Source: Parendozoicomonas haliclonae (GTDB taxonomy: Bacteria > Pseudomonadota > Gammaproteobacteria > Pseudomonadales > Endozoicomonadaceae). Taken from it: a stretch of 64,000 nucleotides of DNA. Positions 45,802-54,836 of the stretch are shown here, piece after piece. Every line of letters begins with the position of its first letter. Position 1 is the first letter of the stretch. A program made the translations under genes and the position numbers. Location: assembly GCF_900174585.1 (NCBI RefSeq), contig NZ_FWPT01000004.1:310001-374000 (forward strand), given 5' to 3'. The notes beneath the pieces were generated by a model that was not told the DNA's origin, ran no database searches, and saw nothing but the letters and a program-made list of their open reading frames with translations.

Positions 45802-45970
45802 TGTCTTCCTTGTTTTGGCATCAGTTTCGGCCGATAAGCACCACGGTTTACCGCTCTTGGCTGTTTATGGGTAGAATGCAGTCACGAGGTGTATCGATCG
45901 GGCTATTCTAGACCAGACGCTAGCTTTCAGGCACCTGTACAGTGGTTGTGATTTACTCATTGGAGCATTC

Positions 45971-46384
45971 ATGAATATCCGAAAGAACCTGCTTACAGCA
46001 TCTTTTGTTGTAATGACTGTTACAGGCTGCGCTACACAAACTTCCACACCGACGACTGTTCCCGAAGATGCGGCTGCCATTCCAGAGTTACCGGGCATAA
46101 CCGTTATTACCCAGAAAAACTCAGCAGCAACAGAAACAACCAATGCCCCAGAGGTTTCCCCTGAGACTCTGCAGAGCCTGCCGGCCGGCACCGATATTAT
46201 CATCCGCCCCGGTGAAGACCGCACAATCCACGAATATCGGGTCAACGGTCAGCTCTACTCTATCAAGGTTGTTCCCAAGGTTGGACCTCCCTACTACCTG
46301 GTTGCTGTCGATACGGCCGGAAACTTTATGCGGTCAGATCGCCCACAGATGCTGATTCCCAGTTGGAAGGTACTGGAGTGGTAA
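45971..46384 (+). CDS. DUF2782 lipoprotein
   Basis: Short lipoprotein of 137 residues: signal with lipobox VTGC (Cys 19), a Thr/Pro-rich stretch, then the DUF2782 domain (about 60-137) with GTDIIIRPGEDRTIHEYRVN and VPKVGPPYYLVAVD. Function unknown. Its place between polA and thrB is conserved in Pseudomonas. GGAGC lies before the ATG. The absence of Asp after the lipobox Cys suggests outer-membrane sorting. Confidence 0.82.
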   Translation: MNIRKNLLTASFVVMTVTGCATQTSTPTTVPEDAAAIPELPGITVITQKNSAATETTNAPEVSPETLQSLPAGTDIIIRPGEDRTIHEYRVNGQLYSIKVVPKVGPPYYLVAVDTAGNFMRSDRPQMLIPSWKVLEW

Positions 46385-46442
46385 GCTCTTTCTGAGCAAA
46401 GCCACACAGTCGTGAGAAAAAGGACGCAGGAATAACAACACC

Positions 46443-47447
46443 ATGTCTGTCTATACACAGCTTACTGAACAGGAGTTCAGGGACTTTCTCTCTCTTTATG
46501 ATGAGGGTGAACTGGTTAATTGGCAGGGCATAGAAGCCGGGATTGAAAACACCAACTACTTCGTCAATACACGACATCCGGCTAAAGGTGACCAGCAATT
46601 CGTTCTGACGATTTTTGAATACCTGCCAAAAGAGAAGCTGCCTTTCTTTATCCGCTTTATGGAGCTGCTGGCAAAGTCCGGTCTGCCTGTTCCTGCACCT
46701 GTTCATGGCCGTGATGATTTGTCTCTCAAAGAACTGAAAGGCAAGCCCTGCATGTTGCAGCCTCGTCTGGATGGCAACCATATTGAAGCTGACGACCTGA
46801 CAGTTGAGCAATGTCGCCTGATTGGCGACAGCCTTGCCCGTGTTCATGTTGCCGGACAGAAGGCATCCTTCACTCAAGATAACTTCCGGGGTATGGACTG
46901 GATTGGGATGCAGGTTTCCCGTCTCTCCACCTTATTGCCAGAGGACGAAAGAAAACTGCAGGCCGAGCAGTGGCAAGCCATTACCGCTGAATTCAATGAT
47001 GAAACTGATCTTCCCAGAGGTTTAATTCACGCCGACCTGTTTGTGGATAACGTGCTGTTCCATAAAGGTAAGGTGAGCGGGATTATCGACTTCTTCCAAT
47101 CCTGTGAAGACTGGTTGCTTTATGATGTGGCCGTGACTGTAAACGACTGGTGTCTAAAGTCTGGATCGCTGGAGCTGGCCCCACAGCGCACTGAAGCCCT
47201 CCTGCAGGCTTATGCGGCTGTTCGCCCGTTTACAGATGAAGAGCACCGCCTCTGGCCTTTGATACACCGGTTGGCCTGTCTGCGCTTCTGGATATCCCGT
47301 GCCATTACCTACACCTATCCAGATCATGTGCTGGATAGCAGTGACCCTCATGACGACAGCGTCCTTCGTCATTTCAAGGATCCGGCCAAATTCAGGGATA
47401 TGCTGAGGCTGCGTACCGCCAACTCTTCGAGCCTGGTTTTGCCTTAA
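46443..47447 (+). CDS. thrB: Homoserine kinase (ThrB2, APH-like fold)
   Basis: Phosphorylates homoserine in threonine synthesis. This is the aminoglycoside-phosphotransferase-like form used by Pseudomonas and relatives, not the GHMP kinase of E. coli. At 334 residues it has GIEAGIENTNYFVNT (about 25-39), the catalytic HADLFVDNVLF (about 196-206) and metal site IIDFFQSCEDWLLYD (about 213-227). It follows the DUF2782 gene by 58 bases. Confidence 0.92.
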   Translation: MSVYTQLTEQEFRDFLSLYDEGELVNWQGIEAGIENTNYFVNTRHPAKGDQQFVLTIFEYLPKEKLPFFIRFMELLAKSGLPVPAPVHGRDDLSLKELKGKPCMLQPRLDGNHIEADDLTVEQCRLIGDSLARVHVAGQKASFTQDNFRGMDWIGMQVSRLSTLLPEDERKLQAEQWQAITAEFNDETDLPRGLIHADLFVDNVLFHKGKVSGIIDFFQSCEDWLLYDVAVTVNDWCLKSGSLELAPQRTEALLQAYAAVRPFTDEEHRLWPLIHRLACLRFWISRAITYTYPDHVLDSSDPHDDSVLRHFKDPAKFRDMLRLRTANSSSLVLP

Positions 47448-47474
47448 GGCTCGGATTCAAGCCTTAATCCTGTC

Positions 47475-47512
47475 ACGCTCTCCGGTTCTGAAACCTTTGA
47501 ATCTGAGAGCGT
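47475..47512 (+). other. Inverted repeat downstream of thrB
   Basis: Eight-bp arms ACGCTCTC / GAGAGCGT separated by 22 bases, 27 bases after the thrB stop. No U-run; possible weak terminator. Confidence 0.35.
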
Positions 47513-47593
47513 CACATTCCCGCCACATCAGCCATTTGACTGACAAGCCTGTCTATTCTGGAAAGAACAGTATTCCCGCTATGGACCGGCCCT

Positions 47594-49657
47594 ATGATGC
47601 GTTTAAATTCGGCAGCTCTTTTCCAGAACCGGAGCCTTGATAACTTTAAAGAACTCTACGCTAAGGACGAGAGCAGGTTTTCTACCAAAACCTATCTTTC
47701 CGGGAAAGGAAGCAACAAAACCAGCCATGATGTTCTGGAAACCAAGGATGGCTATGTTCTTTACCTCCACACATCCCAACCAAACAAAGACGGTAAAACC
47801 CTCAGAACTGTTCGGGCCATTTCCCGAGGTGAATTTCGCAACAAAGAAGCGGAGCTGTTAGTAAAATCCAGAGAGTTGCTGGATCTTCTTAATGCTCCCC
47901 CTCCAAAAGATACCAAGATTCAATCACGCTCAATCAGCAGCCAGACATCATTTACCGATTCTGTAGTGGGTCCACAGTCATCCGGCTACTCCACACAAAC
48001 GTCTGGGGAGGCTCCACCAGAAGAAGAGCTACCAGAATCGCCGACTCCTCTTGTAACAGATAGCTCGAATTATGAAGCCGTTCCACCGAAAAGAAGGGAA
48101 GCGTTACACAAAATAGATCGCTCTCTTGCTCAATCAAAAGTCTTCTCAAACAAACTCGATGAACTGGCACAGCCCACAACGTCTGAAGACGAAGAGGTAC
48201 TTCCCCGGCCTCAGGAAAAGATGAAGCGCAAAGTGTTCAGGATGAAAACTGAGACACCCAAGCCTTTATCCACGCCACCGCCATCAGACTATCAATCACA
48301 GATCTCCACAACAGAAGGCAGTGATGAATCTGATGATGAAGAAACACGACTACCTTCCACACACAACAAGCCACTAACTAGCAGAAACTCTGCGTCATTA
48401 CCTGTCGATTCCGATAGCGAACATGAGTTTACTGTTATGGATGCACCACCAATGCCTCCAAAGCGCAAAGTTCTGAAGAAAAGAGTTAAACAGCCAAATC
48501 GCAAAGAAGAACCACCCACGCGCAGTCTGTCGTCTACCAGCACAGCATCTCTACCAGAAGAAACAACTGAAGAACGCAGACAATATCGAGATGAAGTCAC
48601 CACAACTTCTCTCAAACTTCAACCGACGGTTACAGCACTTTCTGATGAAGACGCACAACAACAGTCCATCTTCAGAAATAAACTGATGCAGTTGTGTGAT
48701 CAGTATCTTGATGAGCGCGCCTGTAGAACCAGAGAAGAAGAGCAAGCTCAGAGAACACTTCTGTATGGAGCTCTCGTTGCCAGCTCCGACGCTTTCTGCT
48801 GGCCTCGTAACCGTTATGAAGAACTCGATTTTTCTACAATCCTTATCAACCCTGAAGCTGCTAAAAAGCTTTTTGCTTCCGGCGGTGATGAGAAGGTAAC
48901 CCAGAAACAAATTGAACGTGCGACAGGCAGCCTCTTTAATCGAGCGACAAACACGCTCAAGCAACATAGAAAAAGCGTGAACGAGCCAACCGCGAATTAC
49001 CTACAGGAAGAAGCCCAGCGGGTGATGCAGGAAGCTTCAAAGATTAAGGTTTATTGTCAGCGCCATGATATTACACCTGAAGATATGGAGTTCTGGTCAC
49101 AGAGCGCGCCAGACTCTCCGATAGAGCAAGATTCCGCCTACTTTGAAAACCTCATCTTCGGTACCAACGCTCCCCAAAAGACCCGCGACATGTCCGAAGC
49201 GGACTATGACCGTTACAAGGCCCAAAAGCATAAGGATGATCTTGCAGCCATAGACTGGCTGAACAAAACGCTGAGCCGCCAACCTGAATGGATGACGGAA
49301 GACAGGGATGATCTTGCCAGCATCACTCCCTATAAGCCCAAGTATCCGAATATCCATCACGCAGCCCCCAGCACTACAGGTAAAGGGTCGCTCTACGACA
49401 TTCTTCGCCGGGATGCGGTTCAGCCGGATTCTGCGCTTTCCCATAAGGATATTGATAACTACCAAGCTTATTGCAAAAAGCTGCACCAGCAGGCTTTTGA
49501 CCAGTATGCTGAAGAAACCAGAGGCCGCCCACAGCATGCCACTGTAAAGGAAACCGAGCATATCAGCCCCCTCGGTTTCAAAGGGAAAAAGCGCAGCAAG
49601 CCCATTACCCTTCCGCCTCGCCTTCAAGAACGGGCACAGTCCTATAAGAAAAAGTAA
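47594..49657 (+). CDS. Large hydrophilic protein of unknown function, effector-like
   Basis: I do not recognise this 687-residue protein. It lacks a signal peptide and membrane segments. Residues about 1-100 look folded (LSGKGSNKTSHDVLETKDGY), about 110-340 are Ser/Thr/Pro/Glu-rich and probably disordered, with proline motifs such as APPMPPKRKVLKKR, and about 350-560 are helical and Glu/Gln/Arg-rich (KIKVYCQRHDITPEDMEF). The C-terminus is basic (GKKRSKPITLPPRLQERAQ). The composition differs from its neighbours: 26 of 60 bases are G/C at 48541-48600 against 33 of 60 at 46741-46800 in thrB. The ATG has no good ribosome site. These features recall secreted effectors of host-associated bacteria, but no secretion signal is proven. 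Confidence 0.6.
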   Translation: MMRLNSAALFQNRSLDNFKELYAKDESRFSTKTYLSGKGSNKTSHDVLETKDGYVLYLHTSQPNKDGKTLRTVRAISRGEFRNKEAELLVKSRELLDLLNAPPPKDTKIQSRSISSQTSFTDSVVGPQSSGYSTQTSGEAPPEEELPESPTPLVTDSSNYEAVPPKRREALHKIDRSLAQSKVFSNKLDELAQPTTSEDEEVLPRPQEKMKRKVFRMKTETPKPLSTPPPSDYQSQISTTEGSDESDDEETRLPSTHNKPLTSRNSASLPVDSDSEHEFTVMDAPPMPPKRKVLKKRVKQPNRKEEPPTRSLSSTSTASLPEETTEERRQYRDEVTTTSLKLQPTVTALSDEDAQQQSIFRNKLMQLCDQYLDERACRTREEEQAQRTLLYGALVASSDAFCWPRNRYEELDFSTILINPEAAKKLFASGGDEKVTQKQIERATGSLFNRATNTLKQHRKSVNEPTANYLQEEAQRVMQEASKIKVYCQRHDITPEDMEFWSQSAPDSPIEQDSAYFENLIFGTNAPQKTRDMSEADYDRYKAQKHKDDLAAIDWLNKTLSRQPEWMTEDRDDLASITPYKPKYPNIHHAAPSTTGKGSLYDILRRDAVQPDSALSHKDIDNYQAYCKKLHQQAFDQYAEETRGRPQHATVKETEHISPLGFKGKKRSKPITLPPRLQERAQSYKKK

Positions 49658-49693
49658 CAGGGCAGATTCGATTCTGTCCTGCCTTCCACCCCT

Positions 49694-49716
49694 GAAGTGT
49701 TATATTATATCGTTTT
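49694..49716 (+). promoter_or_regulatory. Zur box upstream of zur-znuCB
   Basis: A 23-base near-palindrome centred on GTTATATTATATC matches the enterobacterial Zur operator (GAAATGTTATA/TATAACATTTC) at about 19 of 23 positions. It overlaps TATATT/TATTAT -10-like hexamers 19 bases before the zur GTG, so zinc-loaded Zur should block the operon. Confidence 0.8.
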
Positions 49717-49734
49717 TGTTCAGGGACATTTGGC

Positions 49735-50304
49735 GTGACACTCAGCACCAAAGCCAGCAGCCTCAAAGCCCGCGACCACGAAGACAGTTCGGGCTCTCAG
49801 GCCAGTAGCGATCTCGCCAATCAGGCCTATACCTCTCACGATCACAGCAGCTGCGTCAGCAAAGCGCTTGAGCAGGCCACAGAGCTATGCCAGCAGAGGG
49901 GCCAGCGCCTTACCGCGCTTCGTAAGCAGGTTCTGGAACTGGTGTGGGACAGCCATAAACCTATTGGTGCCTATGATATTCTGGCGATGATGTCGAAAGA
50001 TCAGGATCGACCGGCTGCTCCACCGACCGTCTATCGAGCACTGGACTTCCTGCTCGAACAGAGCCTGATTCACAGGATTGCCTCTCTTAATGCCTATATT
50101 GGCTGCCACTGTCCGGACAGTACCCATGAGGGTATTTTCCTGATCTGCGAGAAATGCAGAACAACCCGTGAACTCACAGGCTCCGAAGAGATTTCCCTGC
50201 TGAAGCAGCAGGCCGCTAACACCGGCTTTCAGGCAACGCATTCCCTCGTAGAGATTTCAGGTTTGTGCCCTGCCTGTCAGCCTGCCTGTCATGAAGGTGC
50301 GTAG
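49735..50304 (+). CDS. zur: Zinc uptake regulator Zur (Fur family)
   Basis: Zinc-responsive repressor, 189 residues. The winged helix is [20 protein letters not shown] plus [20 protein letters not shown], and zinc sites include HCPDSTH, CEKCR and [10 protein letters not shown] near the end. An N-terminal extension of about 40 residues contains HDHSSC. The start is GTG; no ATG exists before the HTH. It overlaps a Zur box upstream, indicating autoregulation, and lies four bases before znuC. The P. aeruginosa equivalent is np20. Confidence 0.92.
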   Translation: MTLSTKASSLKARDHEDSSGSQASSDLANQAYTSHDHSSCVSKALEQATELCQQRGQRLTALRKQVLELVWDSHKPIGAYDILAMMSKDQDRPAAPPTVYRALDFLLEQSLIHRIASLNAYIGCHCPDSTHEGIFLICEKCRTTRELTGSEEISLLKQQAANTGFQATHSLVEISGLCPACQPACHEGA

Positions 50305-50308
50305 TCTG

Positions 50309-51109
50309 ATGAGCCAACACATCTCAGACAAAACCCTGCTCTCACTGGAACAGATCAGTGTGTCTTTCCAGGGGCGAACCGTTCTCGATAATGTTTCCTT
50401 CGAGCTGAAAGCCGGAGAGATTGTTACCCTGATCGGCCCCAATGGTGCTGGCAAAACCACGCTGGTGCGGGTTGTGCTTGGCCTGTTAAAGCCCGGTATA
50501 GGGAAGCGTTTTATCAGCCCTGGGCTGCGTATTGGCTATATGCCCCAAAAGCTGCAAATCGACCAGACCATGCCTCTGACGGTTAAGCGCTTTCTGGCTC
50601 TGGCCGGCGCCAACGGCAAAGAGATTATTGAATCCCTGCAGCGGACCAAGGTTGAGCACACTCTTAACAGCCCCATCCAAAAGCTGTCTGGCGGCGAGAT
50701 GCAGCGGGTGCTGTTATCCCGGGCTTTGCTGCGCAAACCTGAGCTATTGGTTCTGGACGAGCCTGTACAGGGTGTTGATGTCACCGGGCAGCGTGAGCTG
50801 TATCGCCTGATTGCCGAGCTACGGAACGAACTGGGTTGCGGAGTGTTGATGGTTTCCCATGATCTTCATCTGGTTATGGCTGCCACCGATAACGTTATCT
50901 GCCTCAACAGCCATATCTGCTGCCATGGCCATCCCAGCCAGGTTACCCAGCACCCGGCCTATCTTCGTCTGTTTGGTGGAGAATCCGACGAGCTGGCCAT
51001 ATACAGCCATCACCATGATCACAGCCACACTCCCGATGGCCACGTTGTTGGTTGTAACCATCATCACCATGACAATGATTCCAAAGACTCCGGCTCACCA
51101 CATTCATGA
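50309..51109 (+). CDS. znuC: Zinc ABC transporter ATP-binding protein ZnuC
   Basis: Cytoplasmic ATPase of the high-affinity zinc importer, 266 residues. Walker A is [13 protein letters not shown], signature [14 protein letters not shown], Walker [13 protein letters not shown] and H-loop MVSHDLH. The C-terminal tail is His-rich ([15 protein letters not shown]), typical of zinc transport. I prefer the ATG at 50309 with AAGGTG upstream; an ATG at 50291 inside zur lacks a ribosome site. znuB overlaps by four bases. Confidence 0.94.
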   Translation: MSQHISDKTLLSLEQISVSFQGRTVLDNVSFELKAGEIVTLIGPNGAGKTTLVRVVLGLLKPGIGKRFISPGLRIGYMPQKLQIDQTMPLTVKRFLALAGANGKEIIESLQRTKVEHTLNSPIQKLSGGEMQRVLLSRALLRKPELLVLDEPVQGVDVTGQRELYRLIAELRNELGCGVLMVSHDLHLVMAATDNVICLNSHICCHGHPSQVTQHPAYLRLFGGESDELAIYSHHHDHSHTPDGHVVGCNHHHHDNDSKDSGSPHS

Positions 51110-51912
51110 TTGATTCTTTTCTTATTTATCCGCTGCTGGCCGGACTTGGTGTGGCAGCAATAGCGGGGCCACTGGGCACATTTGTTGTCTGGCGCCGCAT
51201 GGCTTATTTCGGGGAGACTCTCTCTCACTCGGCTCTGCTGGGCGTGGCTCTGGGCTTCCTGCTGAACATCAACCTGAACCTCAGCGTTGCCATCGGTTGT
51301 GTTGTTATCGCACTGCTTTTAGTCTGGCTACAGCATCGACAGGTTCTGGCGACCGATACTCTGCTCGGCATTCTGGCGCACAGTGCCTTAAGTCTTGGCC
51401 TCGTCGTTGTCAGTCTGCTGGGCAATATTCGCATTGATATGATGGCTTACCTGTTCGGTGACCTGCTGGCTGTCGGACCGGAAGACCTGTTCTGGATCTA
51501 CGGTGGCGGGCTGGTAATCATTGCTCTGCTTTACACCTTCTGGAGCCAGCTGCTTTCTATCACTGTTCATCAGGAACTGGCTGAGGTGGAGGGCATCAAT
51601 GTTAAACGCATTCGTCTGATGCTGATGCTTATGATTGCTGTGGTGATTGCCGTTGCGATGAAGATCGTCGGTGTACTGCTGATCACCTCTCTGCTGATTA
51701 TTCCAGCAGCCACAGCCCAACGTCTTGCCCGCTCTCCTGAACAAATGGCCATTGGTGCCAGCGTTGCGGGTATGTTGTCCGTCTGTGGCGGGCTTTGGGC
51801 TTCGATGATCTGGGATACGCCGACCGGGCCATCCGTGGTAGTGTGTAGCGTAACGCTGTTTCTTGTCGCCATGGTTCTTTTCTCATGGCGCAATCCGGGT
51901 ACAAGGCCGTAA
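51106..51912 (+). CDS. znuB: Zinc ABC transporter permease ZnuB
   Basis: Membrane component of the zinc importer, 268 residues with seven or eight helices; family pieces are [20 protein letters not shown] at the N-terminus, [15 protein letters not shown] (about 36-50) and [18 protein letters not shown] (about 188-205). The ATG overlaps the znuC stop. The zinc-binding protein ZnuA, next to this set in Pseudomonas, is not in the window. Confidence 0.93.
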   Translation: MIDSFLIYPLLAGLGVAAIAGPLGTFVVWRRMAYFGETLSHSALLGVALGFLLNINLNLSVAIGCVVIALLLVWLQHRQVLATDTLLGILAHSALSLGLVVVSLLGNIRIDMMAYLFGDLLAVGPEDLFWIYGGGLVIIALLYTFWSQLLSITVHQELAEVEGINVKRIRLMLMLMIAVVIAVAMKIVGVLLITSLLIIPAATAQRLARSPEQMAIGASVAGMLSVCGGLWASMIWDTPTGPSVVVCSVTLFLVAMVLFSWRNPGTRP

Positions 51913-51923
51913 ACCGCAGACGC

Positions 51924-52466
51924 ATGAAAACACTTAAATACATTATCACTGCCGCTTTTCTTGTAGCAGCCCTGGCAGGCTGCCAGAGCCAGCCTCGCAA
52001 GGATGCCAGTCTGGAAATCTACAGCCCGGCTGGTCCGGTTGTTGCTGCCATTGAAGCGGATATCGCCGCCAACCGGCTGACACGCCCGACTGGCAACAAT
52101 GCTTTGGAGAAGATTCACCGCCTTTCTCTGATTGCTCCGGGAGATGCACGCATCGAGCAATACAAGGACGAGGTTGCAGTACAGCTGGTTAAGCTTGGTC
52201 AGCAGGCATTTCTGGATAAGAAGTATGAGCGGGCAAGACTGTTGGCTCTGCGAGCCCTAAAGATCAGTCCGGAAACCCCGGAAGCCGGGTTTATTCTGGA
52301 TGCCGTTACCGAAGCCAGAAAGCCGACCGGAAGACGTACAACTCCGAGTGAAACTATCGTGATAGAGGAAGTGGAAGCTCCGGAGTCGGTCGGGATTATT
52401 ACCGTGACAGTGCCAAGCCTGGAATCCACCACGCTGACCACAGAGCAACCAGTTGCAGAGAATTAA
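51924..52466 (+). CDS. Small lipoprotein, TPR-like
   Basis: A 180-residue lipoprotein with signal YIITAAFLVAALAGCQSQ (lipobox Cys 19). The mature part is helical: LEKIHRLSLIAPGDARIEQY and YERARLLALRALKISPETPE resemble one or two tetratricopeptide repeats, followed by a Thr/Val/Glu-rich tail. I choose the ATG at 51924; the longer frame overlaps znuB. Pseudomonas has a hypothetical gene just after znuB that may correspond. Function unknown. Confidence 0.7.
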   Translation: MKTLKYIITAAFLVAALAGCQSQPRKDASLEIYSPAGPVVAAIEADIAANRLTRPTGNNALEKIHRLSLIAPGDARIEQYKDEVAVQLVKLGQQAFLDKKYERARLLALRALKISPETPEAGFILDAVTEARKPTGRRTTPSETIVIEEVEAPESVGIITVTVPSLESTTLTTEQPVAEN

Positions 52467-52471
52467 TTCTT

Positions 52472-53104
52472 CTATAACGGAATATCAAGCTGCCCGGAGA
52501 AGAACAATCCCAGAAACTCCCGGGCATGCATGATCTTCCAGCCTTCATCGCCACTACGCATCAATGGCTTCCAGCCCAGCTCTCCCAATAACTCTTTTGC
52601 CTCAGGCTCGTTTCTATCCAGCAGCTGTTGCATCTGCTTCAGAGTGATACGCTCCAGCTCTGAATAAAGAGCTTTATCAACGGGCTGCACCTGCTTCTTC
52701 GGGTGAGCCAGGTTAAAGAGGGGCAGGCTGACAGTGTGCATAAGATCCAGAGTACAGCAGGCTTCTGCCATGGTGACATCATCAGCCTTGAGCGCCGCTT
52801 TCATCATGGCTGCCATTATTATGGCGTAAGCATTATGGCCAGCTGAATGTTCCGGCCCTAAAAAGGCTATCGCCGGCATACCTTCCAGCAGACTTTTCCC
52901 TTCATCAAACCAGCAGGCCAGCCAATTCTCATCAATACCGTTCTGGAAAGCCTGATCAATCTTGACTGTCAGGTTATGAATCAGCGTCCCCATGGGTACC
53001 AGCAACAATTCCCCAACAGAAATACCTGAATCCTGATTTTTTTCCTGCAGCTTTGCGAACACCGTTTCCGGCGAGAGAACATCCATCCAGGGTACCGATA
53101 ACAT
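52472..53104 (-). CDS. Protein of unknown function (210 aa)
   Basis: I do not recognise this protein. It is soluble, without signal peptide or membrane helices, and mainly helical. A central Ala/Met-rich stretch (NAYAIIMAAMMKAALKADDV, about 91-110) is followed by LDLMHTVSLPLFNLAHPKK and ERITLKQMQQLLDRNEPEAK. It converges with the lipoprotein gene, five bases apart, and follows sco on the same strand. MDVLSPETVF six codons in (53086) is an alternative start. Coding confidence rests on codon use and a clean frame. Confidence 0.6.
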   Translation of the reverse strand: MLSVPWMDVLSPETVFAKLQEKNQDSGISVGELLLVPMGTLIHNLTVKIDQAFQNGIDENWLACWFDEGKSLLEGMPAIAFLGPEHSAGHNAYAIIMAAMMKAALKADDVTMAEACCTLDLMHTVSLPLFNLAHPKKQVQPVDKALYSELERITLKQMQQLLDRNEPEAKELLGELGWKPLMRSGDEGWKIMHAREFLGLFFSGQLDIPL

Positions 53105-53152
53105 GCATTTGAGAGGTTATCGGCAACCCGTCAGCGAATATCAGAAGGAGAT

Positions 53153-53800
53153 TTAGAAGTTCTGATCGACCTGAATCATGGCCTTAGCCAGATCAGCAGC
53201 TTTGAACGGTGGTTTCAGGAAGCCCTGGTAATCGCCCATCGGATTAATCAGCACAACCTGTGCACTATGTTCCACCAGATAGTCGGCTGAAGAAGTATCA
53301 CCCACGATCTCAAAAGCCACATTCAGCTGCTGAGTGAGAGCCTTGAGGTTGGCCGGGTCACTGGTTGCGCCCTTGAACTCCGGATCAAAGAAATTGACAT
53401 AGCCCGTCAGTTTTTCCGGGTTATCCCGATTAGGATCCACACTCACCAATACGACATCCACACGATCAGCCACCTGGGGGTTCAACACCTTCAGTTCCTT
53501 CTTGAGCTGCGCCATATGAGCAAGCGCCGCAGGACAGATATCCGGGCAGAAGGTGAAGCCAAAATACATCAGGGTCCAACGATCCTTCAGGTGTTCATGG
53601 GTAAAGGTTTTCCCTTCAGCCATGGACAGAGGATTGAAGGCGAAGGTTCGAGGAGTTTCGTACCAGACCACCCCCAACTCCCGCAGTGCTTCCTTATCAA
53701 TACCGGCCTTGGTACTGGTATATTTATTGACGGTTAAACCAATTACCCCAAGCACCACCAGTACCAGAACAATAACCGTATTACGTACACCTTGTTTCAT
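53153..53800 (-). CDS. SCO1/SenC-type copper chaperone
   Basis: Membrane-anchored thioredoxin-fold protein that metallates the CuA site of oxidase subunit II. The 215 residues include an N-terminal anchor (TVIVLVLVVLGVIGLTVN), the copper motif FTFCPDICPAAL (CxxxC) and the distal His in VEHSAQVVLINPMGDY. GGGAGGGAAGA precedes the ATG. It is the last recognisable gene of the oxidase assembly set. Confidence 0.92.
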   Translation of the reverse strand: MKQGVRNTVIVLVLVVLGVIGLTVNKYTSTKAGIDKEALRELGVVWYETPRTFAFNPLSMAEGKTFTHEHLKDRWTLMYFGFTFCPDICPAALAHMAQLKKELKVLNPQVADRVDVVLVSVDPNRDNPEKLTGYVNFFDPEFKGATSDPANLKALTQQLNVAFEIVGDTSSADYLVEHSAQVVLINPMGDYQGFLKPPFKAADLAKAMIQVDQNF

Positions 53801-53865
53801 TCTTCCCTCCCCCGGTTTTTATTACTTCGATACAGCTCTCTCTAACCCGATGCCGGCATCCCTGC

Positions 53866-54774
53866 TCAGCCAAGGTAGAGATAGTGATCCACCAACAACA
53901 CAACAAACAACAACATCAAATAGGTAATGGAGTAGTGGAATGTCTTGATAGCCGCATGTGGTCTTGAGTCACGCAGCAAAGCGACAGCCCAGTACAGAAA
54001 ACGCAGGCCGAGCAGAGAAGCCCCAACCAGATAAATCATTCCACTCATGCCCGTCATCCATGGCATCAGGCTGACCAGCAACAGAACCAGGGTGTAGAGC
54101 AAGATGTGCAGCTTGGTGTATTGCTCGCCATGGGTAACCGGCAGCATGGGAATATCCGCCTGGGCGTATTCTTCTTTCCGGTGAATAGCCAATGCCCAGA
54201 AGTGAGGGGGTGTCCAGGCAAAGATAATCAAAACCAGTAGCAGGGCATTGCCGTGAAACTCTCCGGTGACAGCCGTCCAGCCGAGCAGGGGAGGTGCGGC
54301 ACCGGCAATTCCCCCAATAACAATATTCTGTGGCGTAGCACGTTTCAGAAACAGGGTATAAACCACGGCATAACCCAGCAGAGAAGCCAGTGTCAGCCAG
54401 GCGGTCAGTGGATTCACAAAAGCCAGCAGAATACCCATACCTAACACCCCAATCGCCAATGCGAAGAGCAAGGCATTTAATGGTTCCACCTTGCCTGTAG
54501 CCACCGGGCGCTTACGGGTTCTGGCCATGATGGTATCGATCTTACGATCGACCACATGATTGATGACGGCCGCAGAAGCCGCACAAAGGGCGATACCAAG
54601 ATTACCCAGCACCAGCACATCCAGAGGCACCATTCCGGGTGTCGCCAGGAACATGCCGATCACCACAGTAAGAATCATCAGCGCAACCACGCGCGGCTTG
54701 CACAGTTCCAGATAGTCCTGCCAGCGAACGCTACCGGAGTTCATGTCTTTGGTATTTGCTCGTGTTGTCTCCAT
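53866..54774 (-). CDS. ctaB: Protoheme IX farnesyltransferase (heme O synthase)
   Basis: UbiA-family membrane prenyltransferase that turns heme b into heme O, 302 residues with about nine helices. The prenyl-diphosphate motif is [20 protein letters not shown] near residue 88, with the second polar loop [15 protein letters not shown]. The frame starts at a GTG (54783), but the ATG at 54774 has AAAAGG eight bases upstream. Heme O passes to CtaA, encoded immediately upstream. Confidence 0.93.
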   Translation of the reverse strand: METTRANTKDMNSGSVRWQDYLELCKPRVVALMILTVVIGMFLATPGMVPLDVLVLGNLGIALCAASAAVINHVVDRKIDTIMARTRKRPVATGKVEPLNALLFALAIGVLGMGILLAFVNPLTAWLTLASLLGYAVVYTLFLKRATPQNIVIGGIAGAAPPLLGWTAVTGEFHGNALLLVLIIFAWTPPHFWALAIHRKEEYAQADIPMLPVTHGEQYTKLHILLYTLVLLLVSLMPWMTGMSGMIYLVGASLLGLRFLYWAVALLRDSRPHAAIKTFHYSITYLMLLFVVLLVDHYLYLG

Positions 54775-54836
54775 CACATGCACCTTTTATCCGTTTTATT
54801 ATTCTTATGTCCTTGGATATTTTCTGGAAACAGCCT

